Source of the DNA: CAZYBG01 sp964645155
GTDB lineage: Bacteria; Pseudomonadota; Alphaproteobacteria; Rhodobacterales; Rhodobacteraceae
DNA length: 5,052 bases
Direction: 5' to 3'
NCBI GenBank assembly: GCA_964645155.1
Contig: CAZYBG010000162.1
Location: forward strand, 1-5,052
The notes under the pieces are model-generated. The model was given only the letters and a program-made list of their open reading frames with translations, made no database searches and was not told the origin of the DNA. A program made the translations under genes and the position numbers. Each line of letters opens with the position of its first letter. Within the stretch, counting starts at the first letter, position 1. Below, piece by piece: positions 1 through 5,052 of the stretch.

Positions 1-1006
1 TGGGGTCGGCCAGCAGGTCGGCCTCGTGGGCGCGGTCCTCGGCCGGGCTGCGGCCGCGCGGCCGGGTGCCGGCGATCGGGCGGATCGTGACCTCGCCATC
101 GCGGAGCCGCACCAGGATTTCCGGGCTGGCGCCGACGATCTGGAAGGTGCCGAAGTTGAAGTAGAACATGAAGGGCGACGGGTTCGTCCTTCTGAGCGAA
201 CGGTACAGCGCGAAGGGCGGCAGCGGGAAGTCCTGCGTCCAGCGCTGGCTCGGCACGACCTGGAAGATGTCGCCGGCGCGGATGTAGTCCTTCGCCCGCT
301 CGACCGCCGCGAGGTAGTCGGGCTTGCTGAAGTTCGACACCGCCGCGCCGACCGGGGCCGCCTCGCCGAGGTTGCGGCTTTCGGCCGCCGGGCTGCGCTC
401 GAGGTCGCGGAGTGCGTCCATCACCCGCTCGGCCGCCTGCGCATAGGCCGCCCGGGCCGAGAGGCCGGAGCCCGCCCAGGCCGGCGAGACCACCGTCACC
501 TCGCCCTTGACGCCGTCGAGCACCGCGACGACCGAGGGCCGCAGCAGCTGCGCGTCGGGCAGGCCGAGCGGGTCGGGGTTCACGTGCGGCAGGTGCTCGA
601 CCAGGCGGATCATGTCGTAGCCGAGATAGCCGAAGAGGCCCGCGGCGATCGGCGGCAGCCCGGCGGGCATCGCGATCCGGCTTTCGGCGATCAGCGCGCG
701 GAGCGCGTCGAGCGGGTGGCCCGGCAGGTCCTCGAACGCCGCGGCGTCGAAGCGCGCCTGCCGGTTGATCCGGCTCTGGGCGCCGTGGCACTGCCAGACG
801 AGGTCGGGCTTCATGCCGACGACGGAATAGCGGCCGCGCACCTCGCCGCCGGTCACGCTTTCCAGCATGAACGCGTCCGTGCGCGCCCCGGCGAGCTTCA
901 GCATCAGCGACACCGGCGTGTCGAGATCGGCCGCCAGGCGCGCCCAGACCACCTGGCTTTCGCCCCGCGCGAAGGCGGCCTCGAAGGCCTCGAAGCTGGG
1001 GCTCAT
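1..1006 (-). CDS. trpE: Anthranilate synthase component I (TrpE), N-terminal two thirds, cut by window edge
   Basis: TrpE makes anthranilate from chorismate, using ammonia released from glutamine by TrpG; this is the first committed step of tryptophan synthesis in the cytoplasm. The window holds 335 codons of a protein that is usually about 500 residues. Reading from ATG at 1006 gives MSPSFEAFEAAF. Visible family marks are MLES (about 47-50), matching the LLES element of the tryptophan feedback site; the AAGLFGYLGYDM stretch (121-132); AGDIFQVVPSQR (244-255); NPSPFMFYF (275-283), the second part of the inhibitor site; GASPE (292-296); and IAGTRPRG (311-318) of the chorismate-binding domain. 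The C-terminal catalytic part lies beyond the left edge. It starts 16 bp after the ppiD stop, with only a weak ribosome site (GAGG about 14 nt upstream, overlapping that stop), so translation may depend partly on ppiD. The feedback elements look intact, so tryptophan inhibition is expected. PabB or a salicylate/isochorismate synthase is less likely given the N-terminal MLES element. Confidence 0.96.
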   Translation of the reverse strand, partial: MSPSFEAFEAAFARGESQVVWARLAADLDTPVSLMLKLAGARTDAFMLESVTGGEVRGRYSVVGMKPDLVWQCHGAQSRINRQARFDAAAFEDLPGHPLDALRALIAESRIAMPAGLPPIAAGLFGYLGYDMIRLVEHLPHVNPDPLGLPDAQLLRPSVVAVLDGVKGEVTVVSPAWAGSGLSARAAYAQAAERVMDALRDLERSPAAESRNLGEAAPVGAAVSNFSKPDYLAAVERAKDYIRAGDIFQVVPSQRWTQDFPLPPFALYRSLRRTNPSPFMFYFNFGTFQIVGASPEILVRLRDGEVTIRPIAGTRPRGRSPAEDRAHEADLLADP

Positions 1007-1022
1007 CGTCACCGCGGCCGCC

Positions 1023-2873
1023 TCACGGAAACTGGGCGTGAACCGCGTTGATCGCGGCCTGGTTCAGCGTGATCCCGCCCTGCGCCTGGAGCTCGGCGAC
1101 AAAGAGGTCGAGCATGTCCTGCGCCAGGCCCTCGGCCATCGCCTGGCCAATCGCCTCGCGGATCGCGGCCGCATCCCCGTCGGTGGGGTCCTCGGGCGTG
1201 ATCGCGGCCAGCTCGGCGAGGTAGAGCGCGCCATCCCCCACCGCCGTCGCGATCTCGCCCGGCGCGGCGAGGGCGAAGATCGCCTCGCGGAAGCCATCGG
1301 GCGCGTCCTCGATGAAGGTCCCGCGGGACAGGTCCTCGCGCGTCTCGGGCGTGTAGCCCTGCGCCTCGAGCGTCTCGCCCGCCGCGCGGGCCGCGGTGAT
1401 GGTGGCGCCGAGCCCGGCCAGCCGCCGCTCGGTCTCGGCCCGGCGCCAGTCGGCCGCCACCTGGTCGCGCACCTCGTCGAGCGGCTGCAGCGCCGGCGGC
1501 CGCACCGCGTCGAGCCGGAGCGCGACGAGCCCGCCGTCCTCGAGCTCGATCAGTTCGGGAAAGTCGTCGGCCGAGACCGCCGCGGCCGCCTCGCGAAAGG
1601 CCGCGTAGCCGGCGATGCCGTCGGCGGTGTCGGGGCGGAAGGCGATGGTGCCGAGCTCCATCTCGGTCTCGTCGGCCACTTCCTCGAGCGTCGCGCCGCC
1701 GGCGAGAAGGTCGTCGATCCCCTCGCGCAGTTCGCCGATGGTGCGCCGCGCCCGGCCGAGCGCGGCTTCGTCGAGCAGCGTCTCGCGCACCTCCTCGAAC
1801 GGCGTCACCTCGGCGGCGAGGATCGCGTTCACCCGGAACAGCGCCGGCCCGAGCGGCGTGTCCAGAGGACCGACGACGCCCGGGCCGTCGAGCGCGAAGA
1901 CCGCCTCGCCGGCGGGGCCCAGCGCCTCGCGCGTGACGTCGCCCAGATCGACATCGGGCATCGTCAGGCCGCGGCCCTGGACCAGCTGCTCGAACGTCGT
2001 CGGACCGGCATCGAGCGCGGCCCGCGCCGCCTCGGCCGCTGCGGCGTCGGGAAACACCAGCCGCTCGACCAGCCGGCGCTCCGGGCGGTTGTATTCCTCG
2101 GCGCGCTCCTCGTAGAGCTGCCGCAGTTCGCCCTCGTCGACGGCCACGTCCTCGACCAGCGTCTCGGGCGTCAGCGCGGCGTAGGTGATCTCCTTCGTCT
2201 CCGGCAGGGTATAGGCCTCGGGGGTCGCCTCCCAGGCCGCCTGCAGCGCGTCGGCGTCGGGGGCGGGCAGGGGCTCGGCCAGTGCGCTCTCGTCGAGGCG
2301 CAGCCAGAAGACGTCGCGCCGCTCGCCGGCATAGGCGGCGAAGGTGTCGACCATCGTGCCGGGCGGCTCGACCCCGGCGACCGCGGCGGCGGTCACGAGG
2401 CGCGTCGCCTGCTCCTTGCGCACATTGTCCTCGAACGCGCCCTCGCCAAGGTTGTTGCGCCGCAGCGTCTCGGCATAGGCCGCCCGGTCGAACTGGCCGT
2501 CGAGCCCCTGGAACGCCGGTGTCGCGACGACCTCGCGGCGGACCGCCTCGTCGCCGACCGACAGGCCGAGCCGCGCCGCCTCGCCTTCCAGCGCGGCGGT
2601 GCCGATCAGCTGCCGGCGCACGCCGTCCGCCACGATCTGCCCTAGCGGCGAGGCGACCGGGATCGCCTGCCCGGCCTCGGCCGCGCGGGCGCGGAGCGCC
2701 GACTGCAGGGCCAGCGCGTATTCCTCGACCGTGATCTCGGTCTCGCCGACGGCGCCGATCGAACGGACCGAGCCGCCGAAATTGCCGATGCCGAACCCGC
2801 CGAGCGCGAAGACGAGGATCGCCATCACCACCCAGACGAGGACGTTGCTGCGCTTGCCGGGCTTCGCCGCCAT
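1023..2873 (-). CDS. ppiD: PpiD-like membrane-anchored periplasmic peptidyl-prolyl isomerase / SurA-type chaperone
   Basis: This 616-residue protein has the layout and length of PpiD (E. coli PpiD is about 620): a short basic cytoplasmic tail (MAAKPGKRSN), one membrane helix at about 10-30 rich in V, L, A, F and G, then a large acidic, periplasmic region. Residues about 35-190 resemble the SurA N-terminal chaperone region, with EITVEEYALALQ and a FDRAAYAETLRRN segment typical of the family. Residues about 245-360 fit a PPIC/parvulin domain (RRLVERLVFPD, TFEQLVQGRGL, LGDVTREALG, GPLDTPLGPALFRV). A further helical C-terminal part follows. The known role of the family is helping newly exported proteins fold near the Sec translocon. 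The usual parvulin histidine of the first strand is not seen, so isomerase activity is doubtful and a chaperone role is more likely. The ATG at 2873 is supported by AGGAG 8 nt upstream. trpE follows after 16 bp, so the two are probably co-transcribed. The exact substrates are unknown. Confidence 0.92.
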   Translation of the reverse strand: MAAKPGKRSNVLVWVVMAILVFALGGFGIGNFGGSVRSIGAVGETEITVEEYALALQSALRARAAEAGQAIPVASPLGQIVADGVRRQLIGTAALEGEAARLGLSVGDEAVRREVVATPAFQGLDGQFDRAAYAETLRRNNLGEGAFEDNVRKEQATRLVTAAAVAGVEPPGTMVDTFAAYAGERRDVFWLRLDESALAEPLPAPDADALQAAWEATPEAYTLPETKEITYAALTPETLVEDVAVDEGELRQLYEERAEEYNRPERRLVERLVFPDAAAAEAARAALDAGPTTFEQLVQGRGLTMPDVDLGDVTREALGPAGEAVFALDGPGVVGPLDTPLGPALFRVNAILAAEVTPFEEVRETLLDEAALGRARRTIGELREGIDDLLAGGATLEEVADETEMELGTIAFRPDTADGIAGYAAFREAAAAVSADDFPELIELEDGGLVALRLDAVRPPALQPLDEVRDQVAADWRRAETERRLAGLGATITAARAAGETLEAQGYTPETREDLSRGTFIEDAPDGFREAIFALAAPGEIATAVGDGALYLAELAAITPEDPTDGDAAAIREAIGQAMAEGLAQDMLDLFVAELQAQGGITLNQAAINAVHAQFP

Positions 2874-2881
2874 GCCGCGGG

Positions 2882-2886
2882 CTCCT
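2882..2886 (-). promoter_or_regulatory. Ribosome binding site of ppiD
   Basis: On the minus strand AGGAG, within a longer purine run (GAAGAGGAG), sits 8 nt before the ATG at 2873. This strong match fixes that start and shows that ppiD has its own efficient translation initiation. Confidence 0.85.
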
Positions 2887-2905
2887 CTTCCGCCGATCCC
2901 GAGGC

Positions 2906-2925
2906 CCTTCCTCTAAGGGGGAAGG
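2906..2925. repeat. Short inverted repeat between the aminotransferase and ppiD
   Basis: CCTTCC at 2906-2911 and GGAAGG at 2920-2925 form a 6-bp stem with an 8-base loop. It lies in the 68-bp gap between the aminotransferase stop and the ppiD start. No T-run follows on the minus strand, so it is at best a weak or T-less terminator. It may instead be a processing element or chance in a purine/pyrimidine-rich gap. The rest of the gap shows no clear promoter. Confidence 0.4.
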
Positions 2926-2941
2926 CGCGGCGGGGCAAGGG

Positions 2942-4120
2942 TCAGCCGGCGAAGGCGGCGAGGCGCTCGAAGAGGGTGGCGATGCCGGCGCGGTCGGCAT
3001 TGGCAAAGGCGATCCTGACCTCGCGCCCGCCGGCCGGATCGTCGGCCGGGCGGAACATCGTGCCGGGCAGCAGGAGCAGGCTCTGCGCCTCGACCAGCCG
3101 CCGGGCGAGCGCGTCGGACCGCAGCGGATAGTCGTGCGCGGCATAGGCGAAGTAGGCGCCGAGGCCGAGGAGCCGCCAGTGCGCGAGCCGCGCAAAGCCC
3201 TCGGCCAGCGCCGCGCGGCGGGCGAGGATCTCGGCCCGCTCGGCGGCGACCCAGGCGCCGAGATTCCGCATCCCCCAGAGCGCACCGATCTGGCCCACCT
3301 GGCTTGGGCAGATCGTCACCGTGTCGAGGAACTTCTCGACCTCGGCGAGCCGCCTTTCGCTTGCGATCGCCGCGCCGACCCGGTGGCCGGTCAGGCGGTA
3401 GGCCTTCGAGAACGAATAGAGGTGGATCAGCGTGTCCGACCAGTCGGGGTCGGCGAAAAGGTCGTGCGGCGCGCCCGTGCGGCTGTCGAAGTCGCGGTAG
3501 GTCTCGTCGAGGATCAGCGCGAGGCCGCGGGCGCGGGCGAGCTCGAGGAACCCCCGCACGACGGCGGCGGGATACTCCACGCCGCCGGGGTTGTTGGGGC
3601 TGACCAGCGCGATGGCGCGGGTCCGCGGCGTCACCAGCCGCGCGGCGCCGCCGGGATCGGGAACCAGCCCCTCGCCGGCGGCGATCGGCACCGCGCGGAC
3701 GCCGGTCATCTCCAGCCACATCCGGTGATTGAAGTACCACGGCACCGGCAGCAGCACCTCGTCGCCGTCCCCGGCGAGCGTCGCCATCACCGCCGCGAAG
3801 GCCTCGTTGCAGCCCGAGGTGATCGCCACCTCGGCCGGCGCGACCGCGCCGCCATAGGCCGCCGACCAGCGCGCCGCGACCTCCTCGCGCAGCGCGGGCA
3901 GGCCGAGCACGGGGCCGTAGAGGTGCGACGCGGGGTCCTCCAGCAGCGCCTCGGCCATCGCCCGGCGCAGGCCCTCGGGCGGCGGCTCGACCGGCGCGGC
4001 CTGGCTCAGGTTCAGCAGCGGCCGGTCGGCCGGAAACGTCCGGCCCGCGATCCAGCGCCGCGCCTCCATCACCGGCGGCGGCTCGGTTGCGGCCATCCGC
4101 GGGTTCAGAACGAAGCGCAT
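2942..4120 (-). CDS. Fold-type I PLP-dependent aminotransferase (class I/II), substrate unassigned
   Basis: A complete 392-residue cytoplasmic enzyme of the aspartate aminotransferase superfamily, which moves an amino group between an amino acid and a 2-oxo acid using pyridoxal phosphate. The expected residues are present in order: HLYGPVLGLPALR (66-78), with the tyrosine that reaches into the partner subunit; TSGCNEA (101-107), the phosphate-binding loop; PWYFNH (127-132), by the ring; SPNNPGG (174-180), with Asn177; LILDETY (202-208), with Asp205 contacting the ring nitrogen and Tyr208; SFSKAYRLTGHR (236-247), with Schiff-base Lys239 and Arg247; and Arg369 in REVRIAFANAD, which normally holds the substrate carboxylate. 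Length is normal and nothing is missing. ATG at 4120 has AGGGGA 5 nt upstream; the second Met at residue 9 has no better site. Neighbours (gpt, ppiD, trpE) do not point to one pathway. Aspartate or aromatic amino-acid specificity is possible, but I cannot tell which from sequence alone. Confidence 0.94.
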   Translation of the reverse strand: MRFVLNPRMAATEPPPVMEARRWIAGRTFPADRPLLNLSQAAPVEPPPEGLRRAMAEALLEDPASHLYGPVLGLPALREEVAARWSAAYGGAVAPAEVAITSGCNEAFAAVMATLAGDGDEVLLPVPWYFNHRMWLEMTGVRAVPIAAGEGLVPDPGGAARLVTPRTRAIALVSPNNPGGVEYPAAVVRGFLELARARGLALILDETYRDFDSRTGAPHDLFADPDWSDTLIHLYSFSKAYRLTGHRVGAAIASERRLAEVEKFLDTVTICPSQVGQIGALWGMRNLGAWVAAERAEILARRAALAEGFARLAHWRLLGLGAYFAYAAHDYPLRSDALARRLVEAQSLLLLPGTMFRPADDPAGGREVRIAFANADRAGIATLFERLAAFAG

Positions 4121-4125
4121 CGCGA

Positions 4126-4131
4126 TCCCCT
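4126..4131 (-). promoter_or_regulatory. Ribosome binding site of the aminotransferase
   Basis: AGGGGA on the minus strand ends 5 nt before the ATG at 4120. It supports that start over the internal methionine at codon 9. Confidence 0.7.
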
Positions 4132-4156
4132 GCCTTCCCCGTCTTGCAAGTATCCT

Positions 4157-4210
4157 CGGGGGGTCCGGGGGGCAGACGGCCCCCCGGCTTTCCCCAAGCT
4201 TCCCCCGGGT
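4157..4210. repeat. G/C-run intergenic element between gpt and the aminotransferase
   Basis: Most of the 90-bp gap (4121-4210) is made of homopolymeric runs. On the plus strand C plus six Gs occurs twice (4157-4163 and 4166-4172), followed by six Cs (4180-4185), four Cs (4192-4195) and five Cs (4202-4206). The second G run is one arm of the perfect hairpin at 4165-4187. The first G run could pair with the C run at 4202-4206 and enclose that hairpin, or compete for the arm at 4180-4185. GGGGAA occurs repeatedly on the minus strand. From memory, similar CCCCCCGGACCCCC-GAGGATA-type spacers are common in Rhodobacteraceae genomes, so this may be a family-wide intergenic element; that is not shown by this window alone. 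Confidence 0.6.
4165..4187 (-). terminator. Perfect 9-bp GC hairpin downstream of gpt; possible T-less terminator or 3'-end stabiliser
   Basis: On the minus strand CCGGGGGGC and GCCCCCCGG form a perfect 9-bp, all-GC stem closed by the five-base loop CGTCT, starting 23 nt after the gpt stop codon. The position right after a gene end suits a terminator or mRNA-stabilising stem. No T-run follows (the next bases are ACCCCCCGAGG), so it is not a classic intrinsic terminator; pausing, Rho-assisted ending or protection against 3' exonuclease are alternatives. It would partly separate fabI-gpt from the aminotransferase. Confidence 0.5.
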
Positions 4211-4714
4211 TCAGTCGCGGCCCCGGTAGGGCTCGACATATTGCAGCGCCATGTCCCACGGGAAGAAGATCCAGGTGTCCTGGCTCACCTCGGTGACATA
4301 GGTGTTGACCATCGGTTTGCCCTTGGGCTTGGCGTAGACCGTCGCGAAATGCGCGTTCGGGTAGAGCCGGCGCACCAGCTCCAGCGTCTTGCCGGTATCG
4401 ACGAGGTCGTCGACGACGAGGATGCCGGTGCCGTCGCCCATCAGTTCGGCCTGCGGCGCCTTGATCACCGCCGGCTCCGTCTGGTCCTGGTGGTCGTAGC
4501 TCTTCACGCTGATCGTATCGACGGTGCGGATGTCGAGCTCGCGGCTCACGATCATCGCGGGGACGAGGCCGCCGCGGGTGATTCCCACCACCGCCCGCCA
4601 GGCCCCGCCGTCGGGCCCATGCCCGTCGAGCCGCCAGGCGAGCGCGCGGGCATCGCGGTGGATCTGGTCCCAGCTGACATGGAACCCCTTCTCGTGCGGC
4701 AGGCGGTCGTTCAC
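4211..4714 (-). CDS. gpt: Xanthine(-guanine) phosphoribosyltransferase
   Basis: Gpt transfers the phosphoribosyl group of PRPP to xanthine and guanine (hypoxanthine more weakly), making XMP and GMP in purine salvage; the enzyme is cytoplasmic and may associate with the inner membrane. With the GTG at 4714 as start, it has 167 residues, slightly longer than the E. coli enzyme (152). Family marks are FHVSWDQIHRDARALAWRL (11-29), VVGITRGGLVPA (42-53), VDTISVKSYDH (65-75), the PRPP-binding ILVVDDLVDTGKT (98-110, acidic pair Asp102-Asp103), HFATVYAKPKGKP (122-134), and QDTWIFFPWDM (145-155), the purine-binding part that marks Gpt rather than other phosphoribosyltransferases. The GTG overlaps the fabI stop (GTGA) and is preceded by AAGGAGG, 7 nt away inside fabI, which decides the start. 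The frame stays open further upstream only as a shadow inside fabI. Translation is probably coupled to fabI. Confidence 0.96.
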   Translation of the reverse strand: MNDRLPHEKGFHVSWDQIHRDARALAWRLDGHGPDGGAWRAVVGITRGGLVPAMIVSRELDIRTVDTISVKSYDHQDQTEPAVIKAPQAELMGDGTGILVVDDLVDTGKTLELVRRLYPNAHFATVYAKPKGKPMVNTYVTEVSQDTWIFFPWDMALQYVEPYRGRD

Positions 4715-5052
4715 TGCGCGGCCTCCTTGCCGTTGCGCGGCGCGACGGTCGCGATGTCGGGCGCATCGACCGCCTTCATGCCGACGGCGTGGTAGCCGGC
4801 ATCGACATGCAGCACCTCGCCGGTCACCCCCGAGCCAAGCTCGGAAAGCAGGTAGAGCGCCGAGCGGCCCACCTCCTCCTGCGTCACGTTGCGGCGCAGC
4901 GGCGAGTTCAGCTCGTTCCACTTCAGGATGTAGCGGAAATCGCCGATGCCGGAGGCGGCGAGCGTCTTCATCGGGCCGGCGGAGAGTGAATTGACGCGGA
5001 TGTTCTTCGGGCCGAGATCAATCGACATGTAGCGCACCGAGGTCTCCAGCGC
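4711..5052 (-). CDS. fabI: Enoyl-[acyl-carrier-protein] reductase (NADH), FabI, C-terminal part cut by window edge
   Basis: FabI reduces trans-2-enoyl-ACP to acyl-ACP with NAD(P)H, the last step of each fatty-acid elongation cycle, in the cytoplasm. Only the last 113 codons are here; the full protein should be about 260-270 residues. It enters in frame from the right edge as ALETSVRYMSIDLGPKNIRVN, then SLSAGPMKTLAASGI (the substrate-binding loop region of FabI), FRYILKWNELNSPLRRNVT, EEVGRSALYLLSELGSGVTG and EVLHVDAGYHAVGM, the characteristic end of the short-chain dehydrogenase fold in FabI. A tail of about 20 residues follows. The Rossmann NAD-binding part and the catalytic Tyr/Lys lie outside the window. 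The AAGTLAASGI-type sequence separates FabI from general short-chain dehydrogenases such as FabG. It ends with TGA at 4711-4713, overlapping the gpt start, and its last codons carry the gpt ribosome binding site. Confidence 0.95.
   Translation of the reverse strand, partial: ALETSVRYMSIDLGPKNIRVNSLSAGPMKTLAASGIGDFRYILKWNELNSPLRRNVTQEEVGRSALYLLSELGSGVTGEVLHVDAGYHAVGMKAVDAPDIATVAPRNGKEAAQ
4722..4728 (-). promoter_or_regulatory. Ribosome binding site of gpt, inside the fabI 3' end
   Basis: AAGGAGG, a near-perfect anti-16S match, lies 7 nt before the GTG at 4714 and encodes the Lys-Glu-Ala codons at the end of FabI. It decides the gpt start and shows that gpt can initiate strongly just where fabI terminates. 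Confidence 0.9.

Noticed and set aside
26..1051. Open frame of 341 codons on the plus strand opposite trpE
   Set aside because: The minus strand gives an unmistakable TrpE sequence; the plus frame has no domain and a composition typical of antisense frames in GC-rich DNA.
867..2645. Long open frame of 592 codons on the plus strand opposite ppiD and trpE
   Set aside because: Its translation is arginine-, glycine- and alanine-rich low-complexity sequence with no recognisable domain, and it lies antisense to clear ppiD and trpE sequence. High GC removes stop codons from such frames.
2911..2938. Possible promoter before ppiD (TTGCCC, 16-base spacer, TTAGAG on the minus strand)
   Set aside because: The -10 part matches the consensus at only two of six positions, and the stretch overlaps the short inverted repeat; it is not better than chance.
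1009..3285. Open frame of 758 codons on the minus strand in another frame over ppiD and the aminotransferase
   Set aside because: The product is arginine-, glycine- and proline-rich and spans two real genes and their gap. It is a composition shadow; the other long minus-strand frame at 2913-4766 was rejected for the same reason.
4157..4210. Possible G-quadruplex in the gpt-aminotransferase gap
   Set aside because: On each strand only two or three closely spaced long G runs are present, and the next run is too far for a standard four-run fold. The hairpin pairing explains the runs better.
3134..4795. Open frame of 553 codons on the plus strand opposite the aminotransferase and gpt
   Set aside because: It is antisense to two clear enzymes, has a biased R/G/A/H composition, and runs across gene boundaries and the intergenic hairpin without any domain.

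Overview
The window is a compact, very GC-rich stretch in which every gene I can support lies on the minus strand. The GC-rich third codon positions, the protein sequences (FabI, Gpt and TrpE of alphaproteobacterial type) and the short spacers all suggest an alphaproteobacterium, most likely of the Rhodobacteraceae. That placement is a judgement from reading, not from a search.

Reading along the minus strand (high to low coordinates), the order is: the 3' part of fabI (enoyl-ACP reductase, entering from the right edge); gpt (xanthine phosphoribosyltransferase), whose GTG start overlaps the fabI stop by four bases; a 90-bp gap with a strong GC hairpin and homopolymeric G/C runs; a complete fold-type I PLP aminotransferase of unassigned substrate; a 68-bp gap with a small inverted repeat; a complete PpiD-like membrane-anchored periplasmic folding factor; and, 16 bp on, the 5' two thirds of trpE (anthranilate synthase component I), which runs off the left edge.

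These are housekeeping functions: fatty acid elongation, purine salvage, amino-acid transamination, envelope protein folding and the first step of tryptophan synthesis. fabI-gpt looks translationally coupled, and ppiD-trpE is probably one transcript. The hairpin between gpt and the aminotransferase is the most plausible point where transcription could be attenuated or processed. No mobile element, CRISPR array, tRNA, rRNA or defence system is visible. Long open frames on the plus strand are arginine-rich shadows caused by the base composition. I found no convincing undescribed system; the intergenic hairpin element and a degenerate parvulin-type domain are the points most worth checking.
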